Positions 34,533 to 43,757 are shown, counted from the first letter of the stretch. The stretch is 64,000 nt of DNA from Alphaproteobacteria bacterium (GCA_020632925.1 JACKER010000018.1:101848-165847); one strand, 5' to 3'. The notes: generated from the sequence alone by a model not told the origin. Program-made: numbers and translations.

Positions 34533-35513
34533 GTGGTGGTGCTGACCGACGACCACCCACCGATGGCCGGAGGCGTCGCCGCGTGGACCGGTGCGGTGAC
34601 CGATGCGCTCGTCGCCGACGGACACGACGTCCGGGTGTTCGCCCGCCACCGCGAGGACCTGGAGCCCATCGCCGGGACCCGGACCGTCGGCGTGAGGGGG
34701 CCGAGCTTCGGTCGGCGTGGGGGGGCGTGGCTCGGCTGGCGCGCCATGCCGTCGCTCGCCCGCGCGGACCGCGTCCTGGCGACGACCTGGCCGGTGGCCA
34801 CCCTCGCCGCCCGCATGGGTCTGCCGCTCGCCGTGGTGGCGCACGGCTCGGACCTCGCGCCGCGCCTGGTGTCCACGGCGGTCTGTCGGCGTACCTTCTC
34901 GCTCTCCTCCCGCCGCTTCGCGGTCTCCCGTTGGCTGGCGGACCGGGTTCCCGGTGGCGCCCTGGTGCTGCCGTCGCCCGTGGACGCGGCTCCACACCCG
35001 GCGCGGCTGGACTCGGGCACGTGGGCGTTCGTCGGGCGGGCCCTCCGCGGAAAGGGTGGGGACCGCTTCGTGCGGTGGGTCGCGCGCGCCGGTGTTCGCG
35101 GGCTGATGGTGGGCGACGGACCCGAGCTCGAGGCCTGGCGTCGGCTGGCGCGGGTGGTGGGGGCGCGGATCCGGTTCACGGGGGCGCTCCGTCGCGACGA
35201 GGTCCGGGCCCTGATCTCCGTCGTCGACCTGGTCTGCCTGCCCGCTCGGGCGACCCCCGACGGCATGGAGGAAGGGCTGGGCCTGGTGCTGCTCGAGGCT
35301 GCCGCGGCGGGTGTGCCGGCGGTGGGTACGGCCGTCGGTGGCGTGCCCGAGGCGCTCGGTCCCGCGGGCCTGGTGGTGGAGGAGCCGGACGACGCGGGGA
35401 GGGCCGTCGCCGCGATCCGCGCCTGGTGGTCACGCGAGCGTGGCGAGCAGGCGTGGGCGTGGTGCCGAGCGGTCCACGGGAGCCATCGGACGGCGCGCGC
35501 GGTGCTCTCGTGA
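34533..35513 (+). CDS. GT4-family glycosyltransferase
   Basis: A 326-residue GT-B-fold protein with an N-terminal LTDDHPPMAGGVAAWTGAVTDAL acceptor domain and a C-terminal donor domain (TWAFVGRALRGKGGDRFVRWV, IRFTGALRRDEV, LPARATPDGMEEGLGLVLLEAAAAGVPAVGTAVGGVPEA). The E(x7)E-type segment MEEGLGLVLLE is typical of GT4 retaining enzymes using UDP- or GDP-sugars. Start is the first of several GTG codons, two bases after the GT9 stop; the exact one is uncertain by a few residues. It ends in a GTGA overlap with the next gene. Confidence 0.85.
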   Translation: MVVLTDDHPPMAGGVAAWTGAVTDALVADGHDVRVFARHREDLEPIAGTRTVGVRGPSFGRRGGAWLGWRAMPSLARADRVLATTWPVATLAARMGLPLAVVAHGSDLAPRLVSTAVCRRTFSLSSRRFAVSRWLADRVPGGALVLPSPVDAAPHPARLDSGTWAFVGRALRGKGGDRFVRWVARAGVRGLMVGDGPELEAWRRLARVVGARIRFTGALRRDEVRALISVVDLVCLPARATPDGMEEGLGLVLLEAAAAGVPAVGTAVGGVPEALGPAGLVVEEPDDAGRAVAAIRAWWSRERGEQAWAWCRAVHGSHRTARAVLS

Positions 35514-36595
35514 GCGCGAGGAGCTGGTTCTGGGCGTACCGACCGACCGTACCGTCGACGCGGGCGCAGTCTGTGCAGGTGGTGAACGCGGCGCACGCGA
35601 TGGCCTCCCTCGGGAACGAGGTGGAGCTGTGCGTGGAGGGGGCGGAGGACGCCCGATCGGCGCTCTCCGCCTACGGGCTCGAGCCGATCGACGGGCTGCG
35701 GCTCGTGTGCCTCCCACGCGGGCGGACATGGGCCTCGCTCGCTTACCGGGCCCGTCTCGCCGCCTTCGTGGCCCGGACCCGCGGGGAGGGGGTGGTGCTC
35801 GCCCGCCGGAAGCGGCACGCCGCCTGGGCGAGGCGCTGGCTCGGGCGGCGCTTCCACCTGCTGCTCGAAGCGCACGAGGTGGACAGCGCGCTCGCGTCGG
35901 AGCGGGGCGAGGATCCGAGGGCGGCGCTCGCCCTCGAGCGCACGGTCCTCCGGGAGGCGTGCGGGGTGGTGTGCAACGCCCCCGGCACCCTGCGCCTGTT
36001 GCGGGAGACCCATCCGTGGTCGCCGCCCGCCACCGTGGTCCACAACGCGGCCCGACGTGGGCCTGGCCCCGCCGCAGACGCCGTCGGTGTCGGTGTGATC
36101 GGGTCGGTCCGCCCGGACAAGGACCCCTGGACCGTGGCCGAGGCGGCGCGACGTTGCCGGCACCCCGTGACCTGGATCGGCGCCGATCGGGACCTGGCGG
36201 AGCTGGAACGCCGCTCCGATGGTCGGCTGGCGTTGGAGGGGCCCGTGTCTCCGGCGGAGGTCCCCGCGCGTGCCTCACGCTGCCGGACACTGCTGGTCCC
36301 GCTCTCCCACGGCCTGTTCGGGGATGCGCTCACGAGCCCGCTCAAGCTCTGGGACGCGCTCGCCTCGGGCGTGCCGATCGTGGCCGCGGACACACCCGCG
36401 GTGCGGGCGGTGGCGGAGGGGGCGGCGCTGCTGTACCGCCCGGGCGACGCCGGGTCGCTGGTGTCGGCGTTGGACCGCGTCTGCGAGGACGACGCGCTGC
36501 GCACGGCCCTCGTGGCGACGGCTCGCGAGCGTGCCCGCACCTGGGAGCAGCGCGCGGTGGAGGTCGCTGCCTTCGCCGATCGGTGCCTGCCGTGA
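35510..36595 (+). CDS. GT4-family glycosyltransferase
   Basis: A 361-residue protein with an N-terminal domain opening SWFWAYRPTVPSTRAQSVQVVNAAHAMASLGNEV, a central VCNAPGTLRLLRETHPW hinge and a C-terminal donor domain (VGVIGSVRPDKDPWTVAEA, EGPVSPAEVPARASRCRTLLVPLSHGLFGDALTSPLKLWDALASGVPIVAADTPAVR). SPLKLWDALASG is the usual nucleotide-sugar binding stretch. Sugar and acceptor are unknown; the setting suggests LPS core or O-glycan assembly. Both ends overlap neighbours as GTGA. Confidence 0.85.
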   Translation: MSARSWFWAYRPTVPSTRAQSVQVVNAAHAMASLGNEVELCVEGAEDARSALSAYGLEPIDGLRLVCLPRGRTWASLAYRARLAAFVARTRGEGVVLARRKRHAAWARRWLGRRFHLLLEAHEVDSALASERGEDPRAALALERTVLREACGVVCNAPGTLRLLRETHPWSPPATVVHNAARRGPGPAADAVGVGVIGSVRPDKDPWTVAEAARRCRHPVTWIGADRDLAELERRSDGRLALEGPVSPAEVPARASRCRTLLVPLSHGLFGDALTSPLKLWDALASGVPIVAADTPAVRAVAEGAALLYRPGDAGSLVSALDRVCEDDALRTALVATARERARTWEQRAVEVAAFADRCLP

Positions 36596-37707
36596 GGTTG
36601 GGCTACGTCCTGCGCTATCACCCGACCCGGTCGGAGACGTTCGTGGACCGGGAGATCGCGGAGCTCCGCCGGCGGGGCTTCCAGGTGGACGTGGTGGGGC
36701 TGGGGCTGCGTGGGGACGCCCCGGACGACCCCGAGACCCTACGGCCTCCCCGTGGCCTCGACCCGAGGTGGGGGAGCGGACCGGCGAGCCCATCGGGTCG
36801 TCGTGCGCTGCGCGCGGGTCGGTCGATGGGGGCGAAGGGCGCCGGCCGCGCCGCATGGCTCGCCGCGCTCGCGGAGCGACGCCGTTGGGACCGGGTGGTG
36901 GTGCACTTCGCCGGAGAGGCGGCGGCCCTCGCGCTGCTCGCGGCGGAGGCGGTCGGCATCCCGTGCCAGATCACGACCCACGCCGTCGATCTGTTCCGGC
37001 CCCGCCCCGACCTGGCCGCGATGCTGCGCGCCGCCGATCCCCTGGTCACGGTCTGCGACCACCACCGCCGCTTCATCGCGGACCACCACGGGCTTCGCGC
37101 GGAGGTCGTCCGCTGCGGCGTGCCGCTCGACGTTCCCCGTGCAGATCCGGCGACCTCCCGCCAGGTGGTCTGCGTCGCCCGCGATGTCCCCAAGAAGGGC
37201 CTGGACCAGCTCGTGGCGACCACCCGCGCCCTCGGCGCTCGTCTGCGACTGGTGTCCGACGCCCACCGCCTCGGGGGACCGGGGGTGGTGGTCGGACCGT
37301 CGGCACCCCACGAGGTCCCTGCCGTGTTGGCGAAGGGCGCCGTGTTCGCGCTGCCGTGTCGCGTGGCGGAGGACGGTGATCGCGACGGGCTGCCGGTGGC
37401 GGTGCTCGAGGCCATGGCGGCCGCGCTCCCCGTCGTCACCACGGACGTGGCGGGGCTGCCGGAGGCAGTGGACGAGCGCACCGGCTGGCGGGTGCCCGCC
37501 GGCGACCCCGCGGCCTTCGCCGCCGCTCTCCGCGATGCGCTGGCCTCGCCCGAGGAGCGCGTCCGGCGGGGGGACCAGGGCCGGATACGACTGGAAGAAC
37601 GGGGCTGGACGGTGACGAGCCAGGTAGACAGCCTGTGCACTTTGTGGACCAGGCCCCCCGCCCATCGCCGGAATGTGGCAACATCGCCGCAACCGGAGAG
37701 GGTGTGA
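36592..37707 (+). CDS. GT4-family glycosyltransferase
   Basis: A 371-residue protein: LGYVLRYHPTRSETFVDREIAELRRRGFQVDVVGLG at the N-terminus, DRVVVHFAGEAAALALLAA in the acceptor domain, and the donor domain VCVARDVPKKGLDQLVATTRAL with PCRVAEDGDRDGLPVAVLEAMAAALPVVTTDVAGLPE. The SETFVxREI start is typical of GT4 enzymes of exo- and lipopolysaccharide clusters. It is the last of five glycosyltransferases here, and its stop overlaps the GTG of the methyltransferase gene. The C-terminal 20 residues after WTVTSQVDSLC look like an extension. Confidence 0.85.
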   Translation: MRLGYVLRYHPTRSETFVDREIAELRRRGFQVDVVGLGLRGDAPDDPETLRPPRGLDPRWGSGPASPSGRRALRAGRSMGAKGAGRAAWLAALAERRRWDRVVVHFAGEAAALALLAAEAVGIPCQITTHAVDLFRPRPDLAAMLRAADPLVTVCDHHRRFIADHHGLRAEVVRCGVPLDVPRADPATSRQVVCVARDVPKKGLDQLVATTRALGARLRLVSDAHRLGGPGVVVGPSAPHEVPAVLAKGAVFALPCRVAEDGDRDGLPVAVLEAMAAALPVVTTDVAGLPEAVDERTGWRVPAGDPAAFAAALRDALASPEERVRRGDQGRIRLEERGWTVTSQVDSLCTLWTRPPAHRRNVATSPQPERV

Positions 37708-39209
37708 GAGAGGCTCTGGAAGCCTGGTTGGCCACGGCGGCGCGCGGCGGCGATGCGTTCGCGGCGGTGCGGTCCGCGGCCGAGGCCGTGGCGAGCCAGC
37801 CGTGGGACGTGGTGCAGCTCGCGGGAAGGCTCGCGCGCGCGAAGTATGCGATCGCCGAAGAGGATCTCGGCCTGACGCCCGCGCTCAAGGTCGTGGCCCC
37901 GGACGCCCGCTCCGCCATCGCGCGCATCGACGAGGGCCAACCGTACCCGCTGTACGACGCCAGCGGGCGCGCCGGCAGGGGAGCGTTCGACACCCCCGTG
38001 GACATGGCCCGTCGGGTCGTCCGCGCCACGCTGCGGGCTGTCGAGGGCCAGCTGACCACCGGGCTCGACACCGCGTGCGGGACGGGCGCCTTCCTGCTGG
38101 CGATGGCCGAGGCCGGCATCCCCGAGATCTACGGCACCGACCTGGACGAGCTGGCGCTCGAGGTCGCGCGGATCGCGGTGCCCCACGCCCGGATCCTTCG
38201 CGACGACGCGCTGCGTCACGGGCCACCCGTGGACGTGATGTGCGGCAACCCGCCGTACGTCCCCCCGGAGCTCCAGGACCGCGAGATGCGCAAGGAGCTG
38301 CGCCGTCGCTTCCCCTGGCTCCGGGGACGGTTCGACCTGGTCGTGCCCTTCGCCGCCGTCGCAGTCGACCGTGTGCGTCCCGGGGGTGCGGCCGGGCTCG
38401 TCATGCCCTTCGCCGCGATGGTCCAGCCGTACGGCTCGATCCTGCGGCGCCGCTGGGTGGAGCGCCACCACCTCATGGAGCTCTCGGGCCCGATGGGCTT
38501 CCCCGGCGTCTCGATCGAGGTGGCGCTCGTGGTCCTGCAGGCCGGCACGGGTCCGCGGCCGCTCCCGAGCGGCGTGGCGCCCGAGGAGCTGCTCTGGCTC
38601 GACAACGTCCCGCTCGATCCGATCCTCCAGCCCGGAGACGTCGACCTGATCGAGTCGATCCGGTCGCGCTGCGTGACGCTCGGCTCGCTCGCCACGGTGG
38701 ACACGGGGCTCGTGGCCCACGGGCCCGCGGGCGGGAAGGGGAGCCTGATCCACGACGAGCACGCACCCGGCCGCAAGCCGTATGCCGACGCGCGCGACTT
38801 CTTCGCCGGGAATCGCCGATGGATCGACTATGTCCCCGGCAAGATGCACCGCCCCAAGTCGCCGGCCCTGTTCGAGCCGAACAAGGTGGTCGTCCAGCGC
38901 ATCCGTGGGAAGGGGCCGGTCAAGGCGGCGGTCGATCGGAACGGCACCTTCGTCGGTCACACCTGCACGGTCATCGTCCCCAAGCACCCGCAGCTGGACC
39001 TCGACCGGCTGGTGGGCCTCGTCACCGACCCGCTGATCTCGGGCTTCCTCAGGCTGGAACGCGGGCAGCGGATCGACCTGTACCCGAAGGACGTGGCCTC
39101 GATCCCGATCTCGATGGACTGGCTGTCCACGCCGGGGATGACGGTGGCGGAGATGTTGGGGCTGACGACGGAGTCCGAGGCCAGGTTGGAGCGGGCCGCC
39201 GGCCGCTGA
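37704..39209 (+). CDS. Adenine-specific DNA methyltransferase (Eco57I/TaqI-like)
   Basis: A 501-residue N6-adenine methyltransferase. Motif X-like GAFDTPVDMARRVV is at 93-106, the SAM motif I LDTACGTGAF at 121-130, and the catalytic motif IV NPPY at 182-185. The C-terminal third (RIRGKGPVKAAV...HPQLDLDRLVGLVTDPLISGFLRL...DVASIPI) is a TaqI-like target-recognition domain. No restriction endonuclease gene is adjacent, so it acts as a solitary methylase or its partner lies elsewhere. GTG at 37704 overlaps the preceding glycosyltransferase stop and has GGAGAGG just upstream. Confidence 0.85.
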   Translation: MREALEAWLATAARGGDAFAAVRSAAEAVASQPWDVVQLAGRLARAKYAIAEEDLGLTPALKVVAPDARSAIARIDEGQPYPLYDASGRAGRGAFDTPVDMARRVVRATLRAVEGQLTTGLDTACGTGAFLLAMAEAGIPEIYGTDLDELALEVARIAVPHARILRDDALRHGPPVDVMCGNPPYVPPELQDREMRKELRRRFPWLRGRFDLVVPFAAVAVDRVRPGGAAGLVMPFAAMVQPYGSILRRRWVERHHLMELSGPMGFPGVSIEVALVVLQAGTGPRPLPSGVAPEELLWLDNVPLDPILQPGDVDLIESIRSRCVTLGSLATVDTGLVAHGPAGGKGSLIHDEHAPGRKPYADARDFFAGNRRWIDYVPGKMHRPKSPALFEPNKVVVQRIRGKGPVKAAVDRNGTFVGHTCTVIVPKHPQLDLDRLVGLVTDPLISGFLRLERGQRIDLYPKDVASIPISMDWLSTPGMTVAEMLGLTTESEARLERAAGR

Positions 39210-39273
39210 CCCGGCGTGCGTGCCGCCGGGGTGCCCACCCGTTACTCGACGGTCCTACCACCGGGAGTCGACG

Positions 39274-40155
39274 GTGCCCCTCCACTCCATGACGGGCTAC
39301 GGACGCGGCGAGGCCTCCAACGGGGACGTCACCGTCGTCGTGGAGCTCAAGAGCGTCAACAACCGCTTCCGCGACCTGCAGATCCGCGTGCCCCGGGAGT
39401 ACGTCGCGCTCGAGCCGCGGATCAACAACCTGCTCAAGGAGCCGTTCCAGCGCGGCCGCATCGACGGGTTCGTGCGCCGCACCGCGCGTGCGCCGCTGAC
39501 CCGGGTCGTCGCGGATCCAGGGCTCGCCAACGAGTACAGCCGGGTCATCAACGAGCTCGCGACCGAGATGGTCGGCTTCGTGGGACGCGACGTGCCGTTC
39601 ACCTTCATCCTCGGCCAGCCCGGCGTGCTCAACATCACCGAGGCCGAGCTGGACGTGATGGCGGAGTGGGGCGTGGTCGAGACCGCCATCGCCGCGGCGG
39701 TGACCGATCTCGTCGCGATGCGGCGCCAGGAGGGCATGGCGCTGGCGGACGAGCTCAAGGGCTTCCTCACGGAGATCCGCAGCCAGCTGGCGGACATCGA
39801 GGCCGTCGCCGAGGGCGTGAACGACCGGCTCCGCACGCGCCTCGAGTCCCGGATCAAGCGCATGGTCGGGGATCGGTTCGACCCCTACCGCATCGCGCAG
39901 GAGGTCGCGCTGCTTGCCGACAAGGCCGACGTGAGCGAGGAGATCACGCGGATGCGCTCGCACTGCGACCAGTTCGGCGAGGCGCTGGACGCGGAGGAGC
40001 CCGTCGGTCGCCGGCTGGACTTCCTGCTCCAGGAGATGAACCGCGAGGTCAACACCATCGGCAGCAAGGCGGCCGAGCACCCGATCAGCCAACGGGTGGT
40101 GGACCTCAAGACCACGCTCGAGCGCATGCGCGAGCAGTCGGCGAACGTCGAATGA
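39274..40155 (+). CDS. yicC: YicC-family protein (endoribonuclease-related)
   Basis: A 293-residue protein with the family's opening SMTGYGRGEASNGDVTVVVELKSVNNRFRDLQIRVP and closing RRLDFLLQEMNREVNTIGSKAAEHPISQRVVDLKTTLERMREQ. YicC proteins form a family of RNases or RNase adaptors linked to sRNA turnover; the role here is inferred. GTG at 39274 is chosen because GGGAG lies six bases upstream and it places SMTGYGR at residue 5, as usual. The stop overlaps the ATG of gmk. Confidence 0.93.
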   Translation: MPLHSMTGYGRGEASNGDVTVVVELKSVNNRFRDLQIRVPREYVALEPRINNLLKEPFQRGRIDGFVRRTARAPLTRVVADPGLANEYSRVINELATEMVGFVGRDVPFTFILGQPGVLNITEAELDVMAEWGVVETAIAAAVTDLVAMRRQEGMALADELKGFLTEIRSQLADIEAVAEGVNDRLRTRLESRIKRMVGDRFDPYRIAQEVALLADKADVSEEITRMRSHCDQFGEALDAEEPVGRRLDFLLQEMNREVNTIGSKAAEHPISQRVVDLKTTLERMREQSANVE

Positions 40156-40793
40156 GCAAGCTCCGCTGGGCGCTGCCGGACCAGGGCGTGCTGTTCGTGG
40201 TCAGCGGTCCGTCCGGGGTCGGGAAGTCCACGCTGGTGAAGGCCGCGATGGAACGCATCCCGGGGCTCGAGTTCAGCGTGTCGGCGACCACGCGGGCGCC
40301 ACGCACGGGCGAGGAGCACGGCGTCCACTACCACTTCATGGACCGCGAGCGCTTCGACGCGCTGGTGACCGAGGACGCGTTCCTCGAGTACGCGACCGTG
40401 TACGACCGCAGCTACGGCACCCTCCGTGACCCGACCCGCCGCGTGCTGGACTCGGGCCGCTCGATCCTGCTCGACATCGACGTCCGCGGCGCACGCCAGG
40501 TCCGCGAGCACGCCCCCGGCGCGGTCCACCTGTTCGTGCTGCCACCCTCGATCGACATCCTCGAGGCCCGTCTCCGCAACCGCGCGACCGACGACGAGGC
40601 CACCATCGCCCGCCGCATGGAGCAAGCGATGGAGCAGCTCGAGGGCTGCGTCGAGTACGACTACGTCATCGTCAACGACGACCTCGACGCGTCCCACGCC
40701 GCCTTCCAGGGCATCCTGCTCGCGGAGACCAGCCGGCGCGATCGCCGCCAGCGGGTGATCGACGCCGTCCTCGGAGGCGGGCGCACGACCTGA
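40152..40793 (+). CDS. gmk: Guanylate kinase
   Basis: Phosphorylates GMP to GDP with ATP in nucleotide metabolism. The 213-residue product has the P-loop GPSGVGKS at 19-26, the GMP-binding SVSATTRAPRTGEEHGVHYHF and the EYATVYDRSYGT segment; the lid and LID-end DIDVRGARQV are in place. It sits in the common yicC-gmk order, coupled to yicC by ATGA, and upstream of rel, whose product makes the ppGpp that in other bacteria inhibits guanylate kinase. Confidence 0.96.
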   Translation: MSKLRWALPDQGVLFVVSGPSGVGKSTLVKAAMERIPGLEFSVSATTRAPRTGEEHGVHYHFMDRERFDALVTEDAFLEYATVYDRSYGTLRDPTRRVLDSGRSILLDIDVRGARQVREHAPGAVHLFVLPPSIDILEARLRNRATDDEATIARRMEQAMEQLEGCVEYDYVIVNDDLDASHAAFQGILLAETSRRDRRQRVIDAVLGGGRTT

Positions 40794-40857
40794 CGCGCGG
40801 TGAAGGGCTTTCCTCCGGTCCGACGCGCGATGGGCCCACGCGAGGGTGCGTAGCCCG

Positions 40858-40888
40858 TTGCGCACCGCGCCCCGAACGAGGGTACGAT
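40858..40888 (+). promoter_or_regulatory. Possible promoter upstream of rel
   Basis: TTGCGC at 40858-40863 and TACGAT at 40883-40888 are 19 bases apart, rather long. The start would fall about ten bases before the GTG at 40904 leaving a short leader with GGGGGTGGAG. It suggests that rel can be transcribed apart from yicC-gmk. Confidence 0.3.
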
Positions 40889-40903
40889 GGGGGTGGAGCG
40901 TCG

Positions 40904-43069
40904 GTGCAGTCGCCCACCATCTCGGACATCGTCGACCAGATCCGCTCGTACGCACCCGACGCCGACATCCAGCCCGTGATGACGGCGTACCTGCTGGCGG
41001 CCCGCGCCCATCAGGGGCAGATGCGGAAGAGCGGAGAGCCCTATCTGACGCACCCCATGGCGGTCGCCGGCATCCTGGCCGACATGCGGATGGACGTGGA
41101 GACCATCGCCACCGCGCTGCTCCACGACGCGCTCGAGGACAACCCGATCACGCGTGCCCAGATGGAGGCGGAGATCGGCAAGGAGATCACGTCGCTGGTC
41201 GACGGCGTGACGAAGATCGGCAAGCTCCGGTTCCGGTCGAAGGAGGAGCTCGCCGCCGAGAACTTCCGCAAGATGATGCTGGCGATGAGCCGCGACCTGC
41301 GCGTCATCCTCGTGAAGCTGGCGGACCGTCTCCACAACATGAGCACCCTCGAGGGGCACGGGAACGCGGACAAGGAGAAGCAGATCGCGCGCGAGACGAT
41401 GGAGATCTACGTCCCCATCGCGAACCGACTCGGCCTCACCAGCATCAAGGCGCGCCTCGAAGACCTCTGCGTCCAGGTCCTGCACCCCGGCGAGTACGAG
41501 CAGATCGAGGGCTGGCTGCAGGACACGCAGGCCGATCGCGACGCGTACATCGCGGAGATCGTGGGTGAGCTCAAGTCCCGGCTCGCTGCCTCCGGTGTGC
41601 AGTGCAAGGTCAAGGGGCGGGCGAAGCACATCGCGAGCATCTGGCGGAAGATCGACCGGCAGGGCGTGAAGGTCGAGGAGGTGCCCGACCTGCTCGCGTT
41701 CCGCGTGATCTGCGACGACATCGGCACCTGCTACCTCGCGCTCGGCCTCATCCACGCCGCCTTCCCGCCGGTGCCCGACCGCATCAAGGACTACGTCGCG
41801 AGGCCCAAGCCCAACGGGTACCAGTCGCTGCACACCACAGTCATCGGTCCCAAGGGTCGCCGCGTCGAGATCCAGATCCGGACCGCCGACATGGACCGCG
41901 TGGCGGACGAGGGCATCGCCGCCCACTGGAAGTACAAGGAGGGCCACCTCGGCCTCACGCCGGACGAGGTCATCCGCATCGCCCGCATCCGCGAGCTGTT
42001 CGACGCCGCCCGCGAGGCCGAGGACGCGACCGACTTCATGGAGTCCGTGAAGGTCGAGTTCTATGCCGACGAGGTGTTCGTGTTCACGCCGATGGGGGAC
42101 GTGAAGCGCTTCCCCCAGGGCGCCACGACGCTCGACTTCGCGTACGCGGTCCACACGGACGTGGGTCACCACTGCATCGGCGCCAAGGTCAACGGGCGGA
42201 TGGTGCCGCTCAAGTACGAGCTGCAGTCCGGCGACACCGTCGAGATCCTGACCTCCGAGTCCCAGCGGCCCAGCCGTGACTGGGTGAACCTGGCGCGCAC
42301 CGGCCGCGCCATGCAGAAGATCCGCCGGTACCTGCGCCACGAGGAGCTGGAGCAGGCGGTTCGCCTCGGGCGGGACATGGTCGAGGCCGAGCTCAAGCGG
42401 CACGCCTGGACGATGGCCAAGGTGCTGCGGGAGGGGCGCCTCAAGGAGACGCTCAAGAAGCGTCACCACAAGGAGATCGACCCGCTGCTCGTCGAGGTCG
42501 CCCGCGGCCACCTCACGCCCGGTGCGGTCGCTCACGACCTGCTCCCCGAGGGTGTGTGGCACCCGCGGTCCGAGGAGCAGGCGTCGGGCCCGCTCCAGGC
42601 CATCTTCTCGCGCTTCCGGAAGTCGTCGCAGAGCCCCGTCCTCATCACGGGCGAGGACGGCCTGCTCGTCCAGTTCGCGCGGTGCTGCAACCCGCTGCCC
42701 GGTGAGCCCGTCCTCGGCTTCATCACGCGCGGCCGCGGCATCACCGTCCACCGGACCACCTGCTCGCAGCTCGGCGGGATGGACCCCGAGCGCCAGATCG
42801 CGGTCGAGTGGGACCAGACGGGCGAGACCCGCCACTCGGGCGAGATCAAGATCTACTGCACGGACCGGCCCGGGATGCTCGCGAACATCACGAAGGTCTG
42901 CGAGCAGTGCGGCGTGAACATCAACCGCGCCGAGGCCAAGGGCGCTGGCGAGAGCCCGGCGTGCGTGACGCTCGAGGTCGAGCTGCGCGACGTGGCGGAG
43001 CTGAACCGCCTCATCGCGAACATGGAGAAGCTGCCCGGGGTCGAGGCCGTCCACCGCACGGTGGGCTGA
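40904..43069 (+). CDS. rel: Bifunctional (p)ppGpp synthetase/hydrolase (Rel/SpoT)
   Basis: A 721-residue stringent-response enzyme. The hydrolase domain has RKSGEPYLTHPMAV and ALLHDALEDN (His74, Asp75), so hydrolase activity is expected. The synthetase domain has VPDLLAFRVICDDIGTCYL and YQSLHTTVIGPKGRRVEIQIRT. It continues with a TGS domain (EVFVFTPMGDVKRFPQGAT...HTDVGHHCIGAKVNG), a Cys-containing zinc-finger/helical segment (RCCNPLPGEPVLGFITRGRG) and a C-terminal ACT domain. GTG start with GGGGGTGGAG upstream. rpoZ, often between gmk and spoT, is absent. Confidence 0.95.
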   Translation: MQSPTISDIVDQIRSYAPDADIQPVMTAYLLAARAHQGQMRKSGEPYLTHPMAVAGILADMRMDVETIATALLHDALEDNPITRAQMEAEIGKEITSLVDGVTKIGKLRFRSKEELAAENFRKMMLAMSRDLRVILVKLADRLHNMSTLEGHGNADKEKQIARETMEIYVPIANRLGLTSIKARLEDLCVQVLHPGEYEQIEGWLQDTQADRDAYIAEIVGELKSRLAASGVQCKVKGRAKHIASIWRKIDRQGVKVEEVPDLLAFRVICDDIGTCYLALGLIHAAFPPVPDRIKDYVARPKPNGYQSLHTTVIGPKGRRVEIQIRTADMDRVADEGIAAHWKYKEGHLGLTPDEVIRIARIRELFDAAREAEDATDFMESVKVEFYADEVFVFTPMGDVKRFPQGATTLDFAYAVHTDVGHHCIGAKVNGRMVPLKYELQSGDTVEILTSESQRPSRDWVNLARTGRAMQKIRRYLRHEELEQAVRLGRDMVEAELKRHAWTMAKVLREGRLKETLKKRHHKEIDPLLVEVARGHLTPGAVAHDLLPEGVWHPRSEEQASGPLQAIFSRFRKSSQSPVLITGEDGLLVQFARCCNPLPGEPVLGFITRGRGITVHRTTCSQLGGMDPERQIAVEWDQTGETRHSGEIKIYCTDRPGMLANITKVCEQCGVNINRAEAKGAGESPACVTLEVELRDVAELNRLIANMEKLPGVEAVHRTVG

Positions 43070-43142
43070 CCCAGCGTTCCCTCTCGCGCGCAGCAGGACC
43101 GGAGGACGGCGAGCCAGCGCGACGACGCCGCGCTGCCGACGG

Positions 43143-43757
43143 CTAGTCGAACATGTACCGCGCGCCGACGAACACGTTCCCGGAGTGCGTGAAGCCCTTG
43201 CGGTACCGCATCTGGTACGTCGCGTCGGCGAAGATCTGCATCTGGCGGGCGACGCGGTAGCTCACGCCGGGCCCGATGTCGACGGTGAGGAACTCGGTGT
43301 GGTCCGTCGTCAAGAAGGCGGCGCCCATGTGGCCCACGGCGTTGAACTGGAAGCCGTTGGGGTCGCCGACGATGCCCCAGGAGAGGCCGATGAGCCCGAT
43401 CCCCAGGTGCCGGACGCTGTCGCGGTACTCCGCGACGACGTGCGCCGGGTCGACCTCGCTGGTCACACCCGCCGGGTCGGTCTGCGGCAGATCGGCCAGG
43501 TAGTAGAAGCGGGTCACGCCGACGATCTTGTCGTCCCGATCGCCCAGCAGGAACTCGAAGCCGCCGCCGCCGTGGCCCAGGGTCTCGGACAGCTCGTACT
43601 GGTCGTAGTCCGCGAGCGACGGGTACTGGTTCCCGTTCTCGTCGGCGTCGGAGTAGAAGTAGAGCTTCTCAGTGTGCATTCCGCCAGTGGCGAGCACGCC
43701 GACACCACCCGCCTCGGCGGTCGGGGTGAGGAGGGCGAGGGTGACGGGCAGCAGCAT
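43143..43757 (-). CDS. Secreted beta-barrel outer-membrane protein
   Basis: A 204-residue product with a signal ending in TAEAGG and a mature part with alternating-polarity strands (GGGGFEFLLGDRDDK, VGVTRFYYLADL, HLGIGLIGLSWGI, FQFNAVGHMGAAFL, LTVDIGPGVSYRV, QMQIFADATYQMRYR). It ends in GARYMFD, an aromatic-rich terminal strand like a barrel signal. A small outer-membrane barrel of 8-10 strands is likely; ligand or channel function is unknown. It lies after rel, convergent with it, and downstream of a 128-base gap. Confidence 0.72.
   Translation of the reverse strand: MLLPVTLALLTPTAEAGGVGVLATGGMHTEKLYFYSDADENGNQYPSLADYDQYELSETLGHGGGGFEFLLGDRDDKIVGVTRFYYLADLPQTDPAGVTSEVDPAHVVAEYRDSVRHLGIGLIGLSWGIVGDPNGFQFNAVGHMGAAFLTTDHTEFLTVDIGPGVSYRVARQMQIFADATYQMRYRKGFTHSGNVFVGARYMFD

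Noticed and set aside
40794..40903. A hidden short omega-subunit gene between gmk and rel
   Set aside because: No frame of suitable length or MARITVED-like start is seen in the 110 bases.
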